Source: Candidatus Tharpella sp.
Lineage (GTDB): Bacteria; Desulfobacterota; Anaeroferrophillalia; Anaeroferrophillales; Tharpellaceae
NCBI GenBank assembly: GCA_021163565.1
Contig: JAGGTT010000033.1
Span: 1 to 5,268 of the forward strand
Reading direction: 5' to 3'
Length of the DNA stretch: 5,268 bases
Position 1 is the first letter of the stretch. Each line of letters opens with the position of its first letter. A program made the translations under genes and the position numbers. Of the stretch, positions 1 to 5,268 are shown one piece after another. The notes below the pieces were generated by a model. The model did not search any database and had not been told where the DNA came from. It saw only the letters and a list, made by a program, of their open reading frames with translations.

Positions 1-557
1 CGTTCGGCCTGCATCCTGGTAAAAACATGTTTTTCATTTTCCCGGGGCAGATCCGCCGCTTTAATTCGGACATCAAGTACTTCAATACCGTATGCGGCGG
101 CGCCTTCGTTGCTCTGGATAGTTACGAGATGCATAATCTCTTCCCGAACTTTGGAAACGATATCAATCAGAGTCTCTTTACCTAACTCAACCCGAAGCTT
201 TGAGTAGATGATGTCATCAAGCCGCGACTGGGCGCCGGCTTCTGTCCTTACTGACTGAAAAAATTTAAGCGGATCAACAATTCTCCATTTTGAATAATTA
301 TCAATAACCAGGTTTTTCTTGTCACTAGTAATGATTTCAGCCGGAGCCGCATCATAATGTAAAAGGCGACGGTCAAAAAAGGTTACCTGCTGCAGGAAAG
401 GAAGTTTCATCTGCAACCCCGGATCCTTAACAACTTTCACCGGTTTACCGAGCTGAAGCACCATGGCCTGCTGTGTCTGATCAACGATAAACAAACTGTT
501 ATAGATAAAAACTGCAATAACGACTAAAACAATCAACCCTAATTTAGCTATTTTCAT
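1..557 (-). CDS. hflC: HflC, SPFH/band 7 membrane protein (partial, C-terminus off window)
   Basis: This is the N-terminal 185 residues of HflC, the partner of HflK in the inner-membrane complex that surrounds and modulates the FtsH protease. I translated it from the ATG at 557-555; it reads open to the left edge. It starts MKIAKLGLIVLVVIAVF, one membrane anchor (about residues 5-24), followed by the SPFH core: VLQLGKPVKVVKDPGLQMKLPF, then a segment with FFDRRLL, then DKKNLVIDNYSKWRIVDP. Near the cut come IEVLDVRIKAADLP and the TRMQAER motif that opens the conserved helical region. HflC proteins are usually about 290-330 residues, so over 100 are missing. The ATG overlaps the hflK stop by one base (TAATG), and GGGAGGG inside the hflK end (565-571) is a strong ribosome binding site 7 nt upstream, so the start is secure. 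The identity is strongly supported by motifs and by hflK next door. Confidence 0.95.
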   Translation of the reverse strand, partial: MKIAKLGLIVLVVIAVFIYNSLFIVDQTQQAMVLQLGKPVKVVKDPGLQMKLPFLQQVTFFDRRLLHYDAAPAEIITSDKKNLVIDNYSKWRIVDPLKFFQSVRTEAGAQSRLDDIIYSKLRVELGKETLIDIVSKVREEIMHLVTIQSNEGAAAYGIEVLDVRIKAADLPRENEKHVFTRMQAE

Positions 558-1636
558 TATTTAACCCTCCCGACCTGAGATTGCGACCCGGTCAAGGCCG
601 GTTGTGGCGTGTTCTGCGAGCTGGCTGACAGTGGCAGCAACGGCAATAATGAGCGACTCACCTTAGGATCAATAATGATCTTATCGATATCTCCGAGTAC
701 CCCTTCCATCATCTCCAGCTTCATCCGAATCCGGGTAATATCAGGAGCTACTTTATAGGCTTTCAGGTTGGCGAGAAAACGGTTTGCTTCACCGGTTGCC
801 TGGTTGACCAGTTCCGCTTTGTAAGCTTGAGCCTGGTTGGTCATCTGCGCGGCTTTACCGTGCGCTTTAGGCAGAATCTCATTACTGTAACCTTCAGCTT
901 CATTAATCATCCGGATTTTATTCTCTTTTGCACTGGCAACATCCTGAAATGACTGGATAACCTGTTTCGGCGGATGAACATCCTGAAGCTGAACAGCAAC
1001 AATTGTCACCCCTGATTTATAACTGTTCAGAATCTCCTGCAGCCGGCTCTCACAATCCTGCTGCACCTTATTTTTACCAGTGGTTAACACTGTATCGATA
1101 TCATTTTTACCGATCACCTCACGCATTGCCGCCTCGGTGGCCACGCGTACGGTCTCGGTTTGGTTATTAATATTAAAGAGGTAGGCGATAGGATCATCAA
1201 TGCGATATTGGACGATAAATTGAGCATTAACAATATTTTCATCTCCGGTCAGCATCATCGATTCACGCGGAACCAGCTGATAACGCGCCGGCGATCCGGA
1301 AGATACCGTACGAAAGCCGATCTCCAAGCGTTTCACCTGAGTGACTTTGGGTTTTAAAACTGTTTCTATGGGCTTCGGCAGGTGCCAATGGGGGCCGGAT
1401 TTAGTCGTATAGATGGCCTCGCCGAAACGTTTTACCACCCCGAGTTCATCCGGGGCCACGATATAAAATCCAGTTGCCAGCCAACCAACCAGAAGGATTA
1501 CGATCAACAGCAACGGTCCTCCCGGAGGTCCGTTAGCCATACCTTTTTCAGCCCGCTTGAAGACTTTCTTGATAATATCTTCAATGTCAGCCGGCTGTTT
1601 CTTGTTGCCTTCGTCTCCATTATATTCCCAGGGCAT
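557..1636 (-). CDS. hflK: HflK, SPFH/band 7 subunit of the FtsH modulator complex
   Basis: The 359-residue protein fits HflK, which assembles with HflC around FtsH in the inner membrane and restrains its proteolysis of membrane substrates. A short hydrophilic cytoplasmic N-terminus (1-40) ends in the Gly/Pro-rich NGPPGGP. One membrane segment follows (about 42-60, LLLIVILLVGWLATGFYIV), then the SPFH domain beginning PDELGVVKRFGE (62-73) and GPHWHLPKPIE (81-91). The conserved VQLQDVHPP (215-223) and the charged, Ala-rich helical region (about 235-300; INEAEGYSNEILPKAHG) are typical of the family. The C-terminal tail is Ser/Gln/Pro-rich. The N-terminus is shorter and less Gly-rich than in the E. 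coli protein (419 residues, from memory). The ATG start is backed by TAAGGAG, 5 nt upstream. It lies directly upstream of hflC with a one-base overlap, implying translational coupling. Confidence 0.96.
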   Translation of the reverse strand: MPWEYNGDEGNKKQPADIEDIIKKVFKRAEKGMANGPPGGPLLLIVILLVGWLATGFYIVAPDELGVVKRFGEAIYTTKSGPHWHLPKPIETVLKPKVTQVKRLEIGFRTVSSGSPARYQLVPRESMMLTGDENIVNAQFIVQYRIDDPIAYLFNINNQTETVRVATEAAMREVIGKNDIDTVLTTGKNKVQQDCESRLQEILNSYKSGVTIVAVQLQDVHPPKQVIQSFQDVASAKENKIRMINEAEGYSNEILPKAHGKAAQMTNQAQAYKAELVNQATGEANRFLANLKAYKVAPDITRIRMKLEMMEGVLGDIDKIIIDPKVSRSLLPLLPLSASSQNTPQPALTGSQSQVGRVK

Positions 1637-1639
1637 CTT

Positions 1640-1646
1640 TTCTCCT
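1640..1646 (-). promoter_or_regulatory. Strong ribosome binding site of hflK
   Basis: On the minus strand the sequence TAAGGAGAAAAGATG precedes hflK. The AAGGAG core sits 5 nt from the ATG, near-ideal Shine-Dalgarno spacing, and fixes the hflK start at 1636. It is much stronger than the sites seen for lolA and tatD. Confidence 0.8.
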
Positions 1647-1674
1647 TAAAATTACAAATAAAAAATAGATAACA

Positions 1675-1712
1675 ACTATGGCGTAATTAAATAACTAAAG
1701 TCAATAAGTCAA
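1675..1712 (-). promoter_or_regulatory. Candidate sigma70-type promoter for hflKC
   Basis: The 103-nt gap between lolA and hflK is AT-rich. On the minus strand it holds two copies of TTGACT (1707-1712 and 1699-1704) two bases apart. The second copy is followed, after 18 nt, by CATAGT (1675-1680), a 4/6 match to TATAAT. This would place the transcript start about 30 nt before the hflK ATG, leaving room for the strong ribosome binding site. The first copy has no good -10 at normal spacing. Consensus matches in AT-rich DNA are easily met by chance, so this is tentative. Confidence 0.35.
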
Positions 1713-1739
1713 CCTGTTTTCCACTATGCAATAAAAAAA

Positions 1740-2486
1740 CTATCGTCCCAACGGCATGATGTCACACCCTGACGGCGGAGTAAAGCTGAATTCAACTCCC
1801 GGTAGAGCCGGATGAGAAGTGCTTTCCCAAGTGTAGGTGATAACAATTTTATTGGCAAACAGATCCTCCATCCGGGTCTCTTGCAAAGTATAATCCGCAG
1901 TGGAAAAAATCATTGCCATACTCTGAAAAGGCGGCGCCTTATCATCAGACAACGGGGTTAGTGCCACCGTAATCAGATCATTGCTTCGTCGCAGATCCAG
2001 GCGAAAACCTTTTTGCTTAAGCTGCAGTTTTGCCAGCAGGTTGACCAGAACCCGGGCCTCTCTAATATCTTCGACCTTGCCAACCATCACCTGATTCAGA
2101 TCAGGAGTGTAGTACCAGATGGTTTTACCGTCGGAGACCAAAATCTGCTGCTCCGGACTTTGATACTCCCAGCGCATCTTATCCGGCCCCTTAATCCAGA
2201 TCCGGCCCAGGCTCAAAGTAGTCTCATCGCTGTCGGCATAGATAGTCTTCTGGTGAAAACTACCGGAAAAAGCCTGTTTACGGCTATATTTCTGCCGGAT
2301 CCGGGCAAGGATTTTCTCCTGTTCACTCTTTTTTAAGGTCTGACTTTTTTGAGGGGTTGATTTTTCCCCGACCGCTGAAGATACCTCTTGCGCAGAAGCA
2401 GCCATAACCGGAAATACCGTAAAAAGTAACAGAACCAGCAATATAAGTAAAAATCGGCGGTAGAAGTTTTCTAAAGAGTTATTCAT
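1740..2486 (-). CDS. lolA: LolA-family outer-membrane lipoprotein carrier protein
   Basis: A periplasmic carrier that accepts lipoproteins from the LolCDE transporter and hands them to the outer membrane. From the preferred ATG the protein has 248 residues. It begins with a long signal peptide (basic NFYRR, then a Leu-rich core FLLILLVLLLFTVF), with likely cleavage near residue 32 (ASA-Q). A polar linker rich in Ser, Lys and Gln (about 33-57) follows. The LolA fold then shows GSFHQK (75-80), GRIWIKGPDKMRWEYQSPEQ (94-113), ILVSDGKTIWYYTPDLNQV (115-133) and a C-terminal FSFTPPSGCDI near the end. The reading frame can be extended one codon to a TTG at 2489, but the ATG at 2486 has GGGA 7 nt upstream and is preferred. 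It lies 56 nt after tatD. LolA is about 180-230 residues in most bacteria; the extra length here is the signal peptide and linker. Confidence 0.88.
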   Translation of the reverse strand: MNNSLENFYRRFLLILLVLLLFTVFPVMAASAQEVSSAVGEKSTPQKSQTLKKSEQEKILARIRQKYSRKQAFSGSFHQKTIYADSDETTLSLGRIWIKGPDKMRWEYQSPEQQILVSDGKTIWYYTPDLNQVMVGKVEDIREARVLVNLLAKLQLKQKGFRLDLRRSNDLITVALTPLSDDKAPPFQSMAMIFSTADYTLQETRMEDLFANKIVITYTWESTSHPALPGVEFSFTPPSGCDIMPLGR

Positions 2487-2517
2487 CAATAAATCCCGAT
2501 GTCAGGTAAAAAATTCA

Positions 2518-2546
2518 AGCTTAATCTCAGTATAATAATATGTCAA
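2518..2546 (-). promoter_or_regulatory. Possible promoter overlapping the tatD stop, ahead of lolA
   Basis: A perfect TTGACA hexamer (2541-2546, minus strand) spans the tatD stop codon. At 17-nt spacing lies TAAGCT (2518-2523), only a 3/6 match to TATAAT. A start here would give a leader of about 25 nt before the lolA ATG. The -35 is ideal but the -10 is poor, so it may be coincidental or dependent on an activator. Confidence 0.25.
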
Positions 2547-3316
2547 CCCTGCAGCTTAAAAACTCTTTCACAATTTTGACTTGTGGCTGCGGCAAACGTT
2601 TCCGGATCAAGATTGCGTAATGACGCAATCTCCCGGGCAACATACTGAACATGAGCCGGTTCATTACGTTTACCACGATATGGAACCGGTGTCAAAAAAG
2701 GAGCATCAGTTTCTATCAGCAGATCATCAAGGCTGAGTTTCCGGGCAACCTCCTGCTGCATATGGCTACGGGGAAAAGTAACGGTTCCGGGAATAGATAT
2801 AACAAAACCTAAATCGACAAAACGCCTGGCCCAGGCATAATCGGCGGAAAAGCAATGAATAACCCCGCCGTGAAGATACCCTTTTTCGGCGCAGATAATA
2901 TCGTAAACCTCTTGATGAGCATCACGATCATGGATAATTACCGGCAACTCCAGTTCACCGGCGAGATTAAGCTGGCGGGCAAACTCCCGCCGCTGTACCG
3001 GTCGCGGTGAGTGATCACGATAAAAATCCAGACCGATCTCACCATAAGCTACGACCCGGCTATCTCCAGCCAGAGTCCGCAGACGCTCATACGCAGCATC
3101 ACATCCGCTCTGCGTGTTGTGAGGATGGATGCCGATAGTGGCAAAAACAGCCGGATATTGATGCGCAAGCTCCAAAGCTCTGATTGAATCCGCCAGATCC
3201 GTACCGACAACCACCATCTTCTCGACTCCGGCAGCTTGAGCCCGGGTTACCGTGCCCGCGACATCTTCGTTGAAGTCACTTAAATTTAAGTGACAATGTG
3301 AATCAATTAATCGCAT
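2543..3316 (-). CDS. tatD: TatD-family metal-dependent hydrolase (DNase)
   Basis: A 257-residue protein, the usual TatD length, of the amidohydrolase superfamily of metal-dependent nucleases (TatD, YcfH, YjjV group), cytoplasmic and linked to DNA repair and turnover. All expected metal ligands are visible: the HxH pair in IDSHCHLNLSDF (H7, H9), the Glu of YGEIGLDFYRD (E93), H129 in VIIHDRD, H154 in GGVIHCFS and D204 in IETDAPFL. The family motif GIHPH is at 62-66, and TPVPYRGKRNEPAHV near the C-terminus is characteristic. The DAPFL and PYRGKRNEP motifs suggest the YcfH-like branch. The exact paralogue is uncertain, so the symbol is used in the broad family sense. The ATG at 3316 has no clear Shine-Dalgarno sequence, but the motif at residues 4-9 shows that the N-terminus is right. 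A perfect 20-bp palindrome lies within codons 8-14. Confidence 0.93.
   Translation of the reverse strand: MRLIDSHCHLNLSDFNEDVAGTVTRAQAAGVEKMVVVGTDLADSIRALELAHQYPAVFATIGIHPHNTQSGCDAAYERLRTLAGDSRVVAYGEIGLDFYRDHSPRPVQRREFARQLNLAGELELPVIIHDRDAHQEVYDIICAEKGYLHGGVIHCFSADYAWARRFVDLGFVISIPGTVTFPRSHMQQEVARKLSLDDLLIETDAPFLTPVPYRGKRNEPAHVQYVAREIASLRNLDPETFAAATSQNCERVFKLQG
3275..3294. repeat. Perfect 20-bp palindrome inside the 5' end of tatD
   Basis: The sequence GTCACTTAAATTTAAGTGAC equals its own reverse complement over all 20 bases; the flanking A/A pair ends the symmetry. It occupies nt 23-42 of the tatD coding region and encodes the HLNLSD stretch of the conserved N-terminus. In RNA it could fold into an 8-bp stem with an AATT loop close to the start codon. 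Alternatively it has the shape of a site for a dimeric DNA-binding protein. The symmetry is certain; any function is unknown. Confidence 0.6.
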
Positions 3317-3375
3317 AATTTTTAACTACTATCAATACCTAAAGTTTTTGTTTAGAATAAGCTGTTAACTAGTTT

Positions 3376-3404
3376 AATATAAAGAATTAATAGATATCAT
3401 ACAA
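3376..3404 (-). promoter_or_regulatory. Candidate promoter for tatD
   Basis: In the AT-rich 107-nt gap between the creatininase-family gene and tatD, the minus strand carries TTGTAT (3399-3404), a 17-nt spacer and TATATT (3376-3381, 5/6 match to TATAAT). The -35 is weak (3/6). A transcript starting about 7 nt further on would have a leader of roughly 50 nt before the tatD ATG. An inverted repeat (3391-3413) brackets the -35 element. Tentative. Confidence 0.35.
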
Positions 3405-3413
3405 CCATATCTA
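3391..3413. repeat. Inverted repeat around the tatD promoter -35
   Basis: The arms TAGATAT (3391-3397) and ATATCTA (3407-3413) are perfect reverse complements separated by 9 nt. They lie between the creatininase-family stop and tatD and straddle the candidate -35 hexamer. The placement would suit an operator. The arms are AT-rich and there is no G+C-rich stem or adjacent T tract, so it does not look like an intrinsic terminator for the upstream gene. Chance is possible in DNA of this composition. Confidence 0.3.
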
Positions 3414-3423
3414 ACAGTCTATG

Positions 3424-4146
3424 TCAGCGCTCTATAAAACTTTCGAATTCCTTGACGAATCCGGCCAGAGCCGCGGCCGTAAGCCGGCAGAGCTTCTCGC
3501 CTTTCTCCCGAGAGGCAAAGGCCGGGTCACCCCAGACACCACCGGGCCAGTACGAACGCTTATTACGAACCAGAATATATTCAGGAAAATCTGGAAATTC
3601 CCGTTTGGAAGAACCTTTTACAAGCTCAGGAAAAAGATACTGAATCCTGGAAGTCTCAACTTCACCGGCATGAGAATCACCTTCAACCTCAATTATTCCG
3701 CTCCCGGCTTGATAGCAGAAATCGTACTCATTGATAACTGCCAGACGGATATCAGAGAATTCTTTCAGCATCTCCTCACCCACCTCAATCAGTGCCCCGA
3801 TATGAGTTTTGCCGGCGTGACCCGAGATCAGAATAAAATTTCGCAGACCTTGACCGTAAAACCCTCTGACTAAATCACGCACCAGCGCCCGGAACGTATC
3901 CGAAGAGAGCGTCACGGTGCCGGGATGTTCTGAAGTACTGCGACAAATACCATAATGAACCGGCGGCGCGACAAAGGTTTGATGAAGTACCGCAGCCGCT
4001 GCGACCGTTGCATAAACCTGCATAGTATCAGTATCAAGCGGCAGATGCCGGCCGTGCTCCTCGGTTGAACCAAAAGGTAGAAAAATAGTCTGACTCCCTT
4101 TCAACGCGGCAACAAATTCAGGCATTGTCATATCAGTTATCAGCAA
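3424..4146 (-). CDS. Creatininase-family metal-dependent amidohydrolase
   Basis: Family members are metal-dependent cytoplasmic amide hydrolases: creatininase, the ArfB formamide hydrolase of F420/riboflavin synthesis and the MftE peptidase are known examples. The substrate here cannot be told from sequence. From the preferred start the protein has 240 residues, a usual family length. Visible motifs are PFGSTEEHGRHLPLDTDT (24-41; probable ligands E29, H31, D40), EHPGTVTLS, SGHAGK (108-113, in place of the common NGHGGN), DSHAGEVETS (157-166, with E164 the expected ligand) and GGVWGDPAFAS near the end. The frame reaches back to a TTG at 4170 directly after an in-frame stop, but that lacks a ribosome binding site. 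The TTG at 4146 has GAGG 6 nt upstream and gives the usual short lead-in to the TMPEF motif, so I chose it; ATG codons at 4131 and 4125 would trim the first strand. It diverges from the Gate-domain pair. Confidence 0.87.
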   Translation of the reverse strand: MLITDMTMPEFVAALKGSQTIFLPFGSTEEHGRHLPLDTDTMQVYATVAAAAVLHQTFVAPPVHYGICRSTSEHPGTVTLSSDTFRALVRDLVRGFYGQGLRNFILISGHAGKTHIGALIEVGEEMLKEFSDIRLAVINEYDFCYQAGSGIIEVEGDSHAGEVETSRIQYLFPELVKGSSKREFPDFPEYILVRNKRSYWPGGVWGDPAFASREKGEKLCRLTAAALAGFVKEFESFIER

Positions 4147-4205
4147 TTTAAGCCTCGTAATATCAAACAATCATTAGCAAGCCATCTCTATAAAATGAAC
4201 CTTTC

Positions 4206-4235
4206 AGAATAACACAAACACCATGCTCTTGTCAC
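4206..4235 (-). promoter_or_regulatory. Candidate promoter for the creatininase-family gene
   Basis: On the minus strand GTGACA (4230-4235, 5/6 to TTGACA) is followed after 18 nt by TATTCT (4206-4211, 4/6 to TATAAT). Transcription would begin near 4199, giving a leader of about 50 nt before the TTG at 4146. A second, weaker -10-like TATAGA lies a little downstream. The site sits in the roughly 250-nt divergent gap, which holds no recognisable gene. Confidence 0.35.
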
Positions 4236-4354
4236 TATCATATTGCTTAAATTCAGATCAAAAACCTGGCGCTGCCATTCTTTACTTGCCATCTCAATCT
4301 GACTCCTGTTAGACTGAAGTCCGGTTCATAATGATGAGATTACGATATTCACTA

Positions 4355-4383
4355 TTGAGAATAATCTTTAGCGACTTTACTAT
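4355..4383 (+). promoter_or_regulatory. Candidate promoter for the Gate-domain gene pair
   Basis: TTGAGA (4355-4360, 5/6), a 17-nt spacer and TACTAT (4378-4383, 4/6) form the best plus-strand promoter match in the divergent gap. The predicted start near 4390 would leave under 10 nt before the GTG at 4399 and would cut into the AGGA ribosome binding site. Either the transcript is nearly leaderless or the real promoter lies further upstream. Confidence 0.3.
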
Positions 4384-4398
4384 CCACAGGATTTGCTT

Positions 4399-4818
4399 GT
4401 GTTTTTTGGAATTTTAGGCCGGGGATTAAAGAGCGGACTCCAGACAACCCGAACCCTGGCTCTGATTGTCGTCCCGGTTTATTTGATCATTACCCTGCTC
4501 GGGAAAACCCCGGCGCTGGAAATCATCGGCAGGATTTTTCGACCTTTAATGGAGTTTATCGGGCTGCCCGGTGAGGCGGTAATGGGGGTGGTTCTCGGCA
4601 ATATTTTAAATCTCTACGCGGCTATCGGAGCCGTTACCCCACTCCAGTTGAGCTCGAAACAGATCACGGTGTTTGCTCTCTTGCTACTGATATCACACAG
4701 CCTGCCGATCGAAGCGGCTGTCAGCCGTATGGCAGGCGTCAAGGCCTGGCCTTTTATTCTCCTGCGTCTCGGAGTCGGCTTTCTCCTGGCCGCCGGACTC
4801 AATTATTTTTGGGTCTGA
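4399..4818 (+). CDS. Small Gate/nucleoside-recognition-domain membrane protein, first of a pair
   Basis: A hydrophobic 139-residue inner-membrane protein with about four membrane segments (near 18-35, 59-78, 88-106 and 117-137). Sequence features fit the nucleoside-recognition (Gate) domain found in nucleoside transporters and in the small SpmA/SpmB and YjiG/YjiH pairs: an N-terminal amphipathic GRGLKSGLQ, then IVVP, GLPGEAVMG (55-63), NLYAAIGAVTPLQLS (71-85) and SHSLPIEAA (99-107). The transported substrate is unknown. The frame opens at TTG 4393, but AGGA (4388-4391) would be only 1 nt away from it. The GTG at 4399 lies 7 nt from AGGA and is preferred. The next gene follows after one base and is similar along its length, so the two probably form a heteromer. 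No peptidase or spore gene is adjacent. Confidence 0.75.
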   Translation: MFFGILGRGLKSGLQTTRTLALIVVPVYLIITLLGKTPALEIIGRIFRPLMEFIGLPGEAVMGVVLGNILNLYAAIGAVTPLQLSSKQITVFALLLLISHSLPIEAAVSRMAGVKAWPFILLRLGVGFLLAAGLNYFWV

Positions 4819-4819
4819 T

Positions 4820-5268
4820 ATGGATATTTCCACTCTTCTGATTATTATTGGTGAGGGTTTAACCGGAGCCGGACGTCAGGTTTTACAAATCGCTATCATT
4901 GTCATCCCCCTGATGGTAGCCATGCAGTTTCTCGAAGAGTTAAAAATTCTTGAGAAGGTTTCACGCCGGCTCGAAAAAGTGGTTTCCGTGATCGGGATCT
5001 CTGGAGCCGGAGCTCTGCCGCTGCTGGTGGGCATGACCTTAGGCCTTGCTTATGGTGCCGGAATGATCATCAAATATGGCCGGGACGGTAAACTGACCCA
5101 GCGAGAAATGATTCTGATAATCACTTTCCTATCCTTAAACCACTCTCTTTTCGAAGATGTCCTGCTTTTTGTCGCGATTGGAGCTCAGGGAACCATCCTG
5201 CAAATCATTCGTATGGTTGTCGCCGTCTCATTTACCGCCGCTCTGGCCCGCTTTATCAAACCTGAAAC
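4820..5268 (+). CDS. Small Gate/nucleoside-recognition-domain membrane protein, second of a pair (partial)
   Basis: I translated this frame directly: it opens with ATG at 4820, one base after the previous stop, and runs without a stop to the window edge (149 residues plus two bases). It is probably almost complete given its partner's size. It begins MDISTLLIIIGEGLTGAGRQ and has hydrophobic stretches near 21-38, 60-83, 97-122 and 127-144. Landmarks are IVIP (27-30), GISGAGALP (59-67), GLAYGAGM (75-82) and LNHSLFEDVLLFVAIGA (106-122). These match, in the same order, IVVP, GLPGEA, YAAIGA and SHSLPIEAA of the upstream protein, so the two are paralogues. There is only a weak GGG upstream, so translation is probably coupled to the first gene. 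Function is inferred as a small-molecule or ion channel/transporter half; the substrate is unknown. Confidence 0.75.
   Translation, partial: MDISTLLIIIGEGLTGAGRQVLQIAIIVIPLMVAMQFLEELKILEKVSRRLEKVVSVIGISGAGALPLLVGMTLGLAYGAGMIIKYGRDGKLTQREMILIITFLSLNHSLFEDVLLFVAIGAQGTILQIIRMVVAVSFTAALARFIKPE

Noticed and set aside
1160..1672. Plus-strand open frames (1160-1357 and 1382-1672) opposite hflK
   Set aside because: They are antisense to the well-supported SPFH and membrane-anchor coding regions and have no independent coding features.
1728..1775. T tract directly after the lolA stop (minus strand) as an intrinsic terminator
   Set aside because: A run of seven T is present, but the preceding sequence offers only a 3-bp stem around CGTTGGGACG, too weak for a terminator.
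2013..2336. Plus-strand open frame of 107 codons opposite lolA
   Set aside because: It is antisense to the LolA core motifs, with no recognisable domain or initiation signal.
3421..3873. Plus-strand open frame of 150 codons antisense to the creatininase-family gene
   Set aside because: It lies wholly opposite a gene with a full set of conserved motifs, resembles no known protein, and has no ribosome binding site. It is a shadow frame.
4147..4398. Riboswitch, small RNA or tRNA in the divergent gap
   Set aside because: I saw no cloverleaf, conserved riboswitch core or G+C-rich hairpin with a T tract. Only promoter-like hexamers could be supported.
4614..4802. Minus-strand open frame of 62 codons opposite the first Gate-domain gene
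   Set aside because: Its Arg/Pro/Ala-rich composition is typical of the antisense of a hydrophobic protein. It has no supporting signals.

Overview
The window looks like an ordinary chromosomal segment of a diderm (Gram-negative) bacterium with moderate G+C content. LolA, which ferries lipoproteins to the outer membrane, and the HflK/HflC pair both point to a proteobacterial-type cell envelope. A Desulfobacterota-like source is a guess from gene content and overall protein flavour; nothing here proves it.

Layout: five genes lie on the minus strand and two on the plus strand. Read in the direction of transcription, the minus-strand block runs creatininase-family hydrolase (3424-4146), TatD-family metal-dependent DNase (2543-3316), LolA-like carrier (1740-2486), hflK (557-1636), hflC (1-557, cut by the window edge). 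hflK and hflC overlap by one base (TAATG) and are clearly co-transcribed. The gaps upstream of tatD (107 nt), lolA (56 nt) and hflK (103 nt) each hold promoter-like hexamers, so this block may be several short units rather than one operon.

On the plus strand, diverging from the creatininase-family gene, are two adjacent small membrane proteins (4399-4818, and 4820 to the window end). Both belong to the nucleoside-recognition/Gate-domain type. They are separated by one base and align with each other along their length, so they look like a tandem duplication producing a two-subunit membrane complex of the SpmA/SpmB type. The second gene runs off the right edge and is easily missed because its stop codon lies outside the window.

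How the genes relate: HflKC is a membrane SPFH complex that modulates FtsH proteolysis, LolA serves lipoprotein traffic and TatD is a nuclease. These are housekeeping genes without an obvious shared pathway. The divergent pair (putative amidohydrolase and putative small-molecule transporter) could form a small uptake and hydrolysis module, but only the arrangement suggests this.

No CRISPR array, tRNA, rRNA, insertion sequence or phage gene was seen. I did not find a convincing new biological system. The most unusual items are a perfect 20-bp palindrome inside the start of tatD, the split and duplicated Gate-domain pair, and several genes whose best start codon is TTG or GTG or differs from the longest reading frame.
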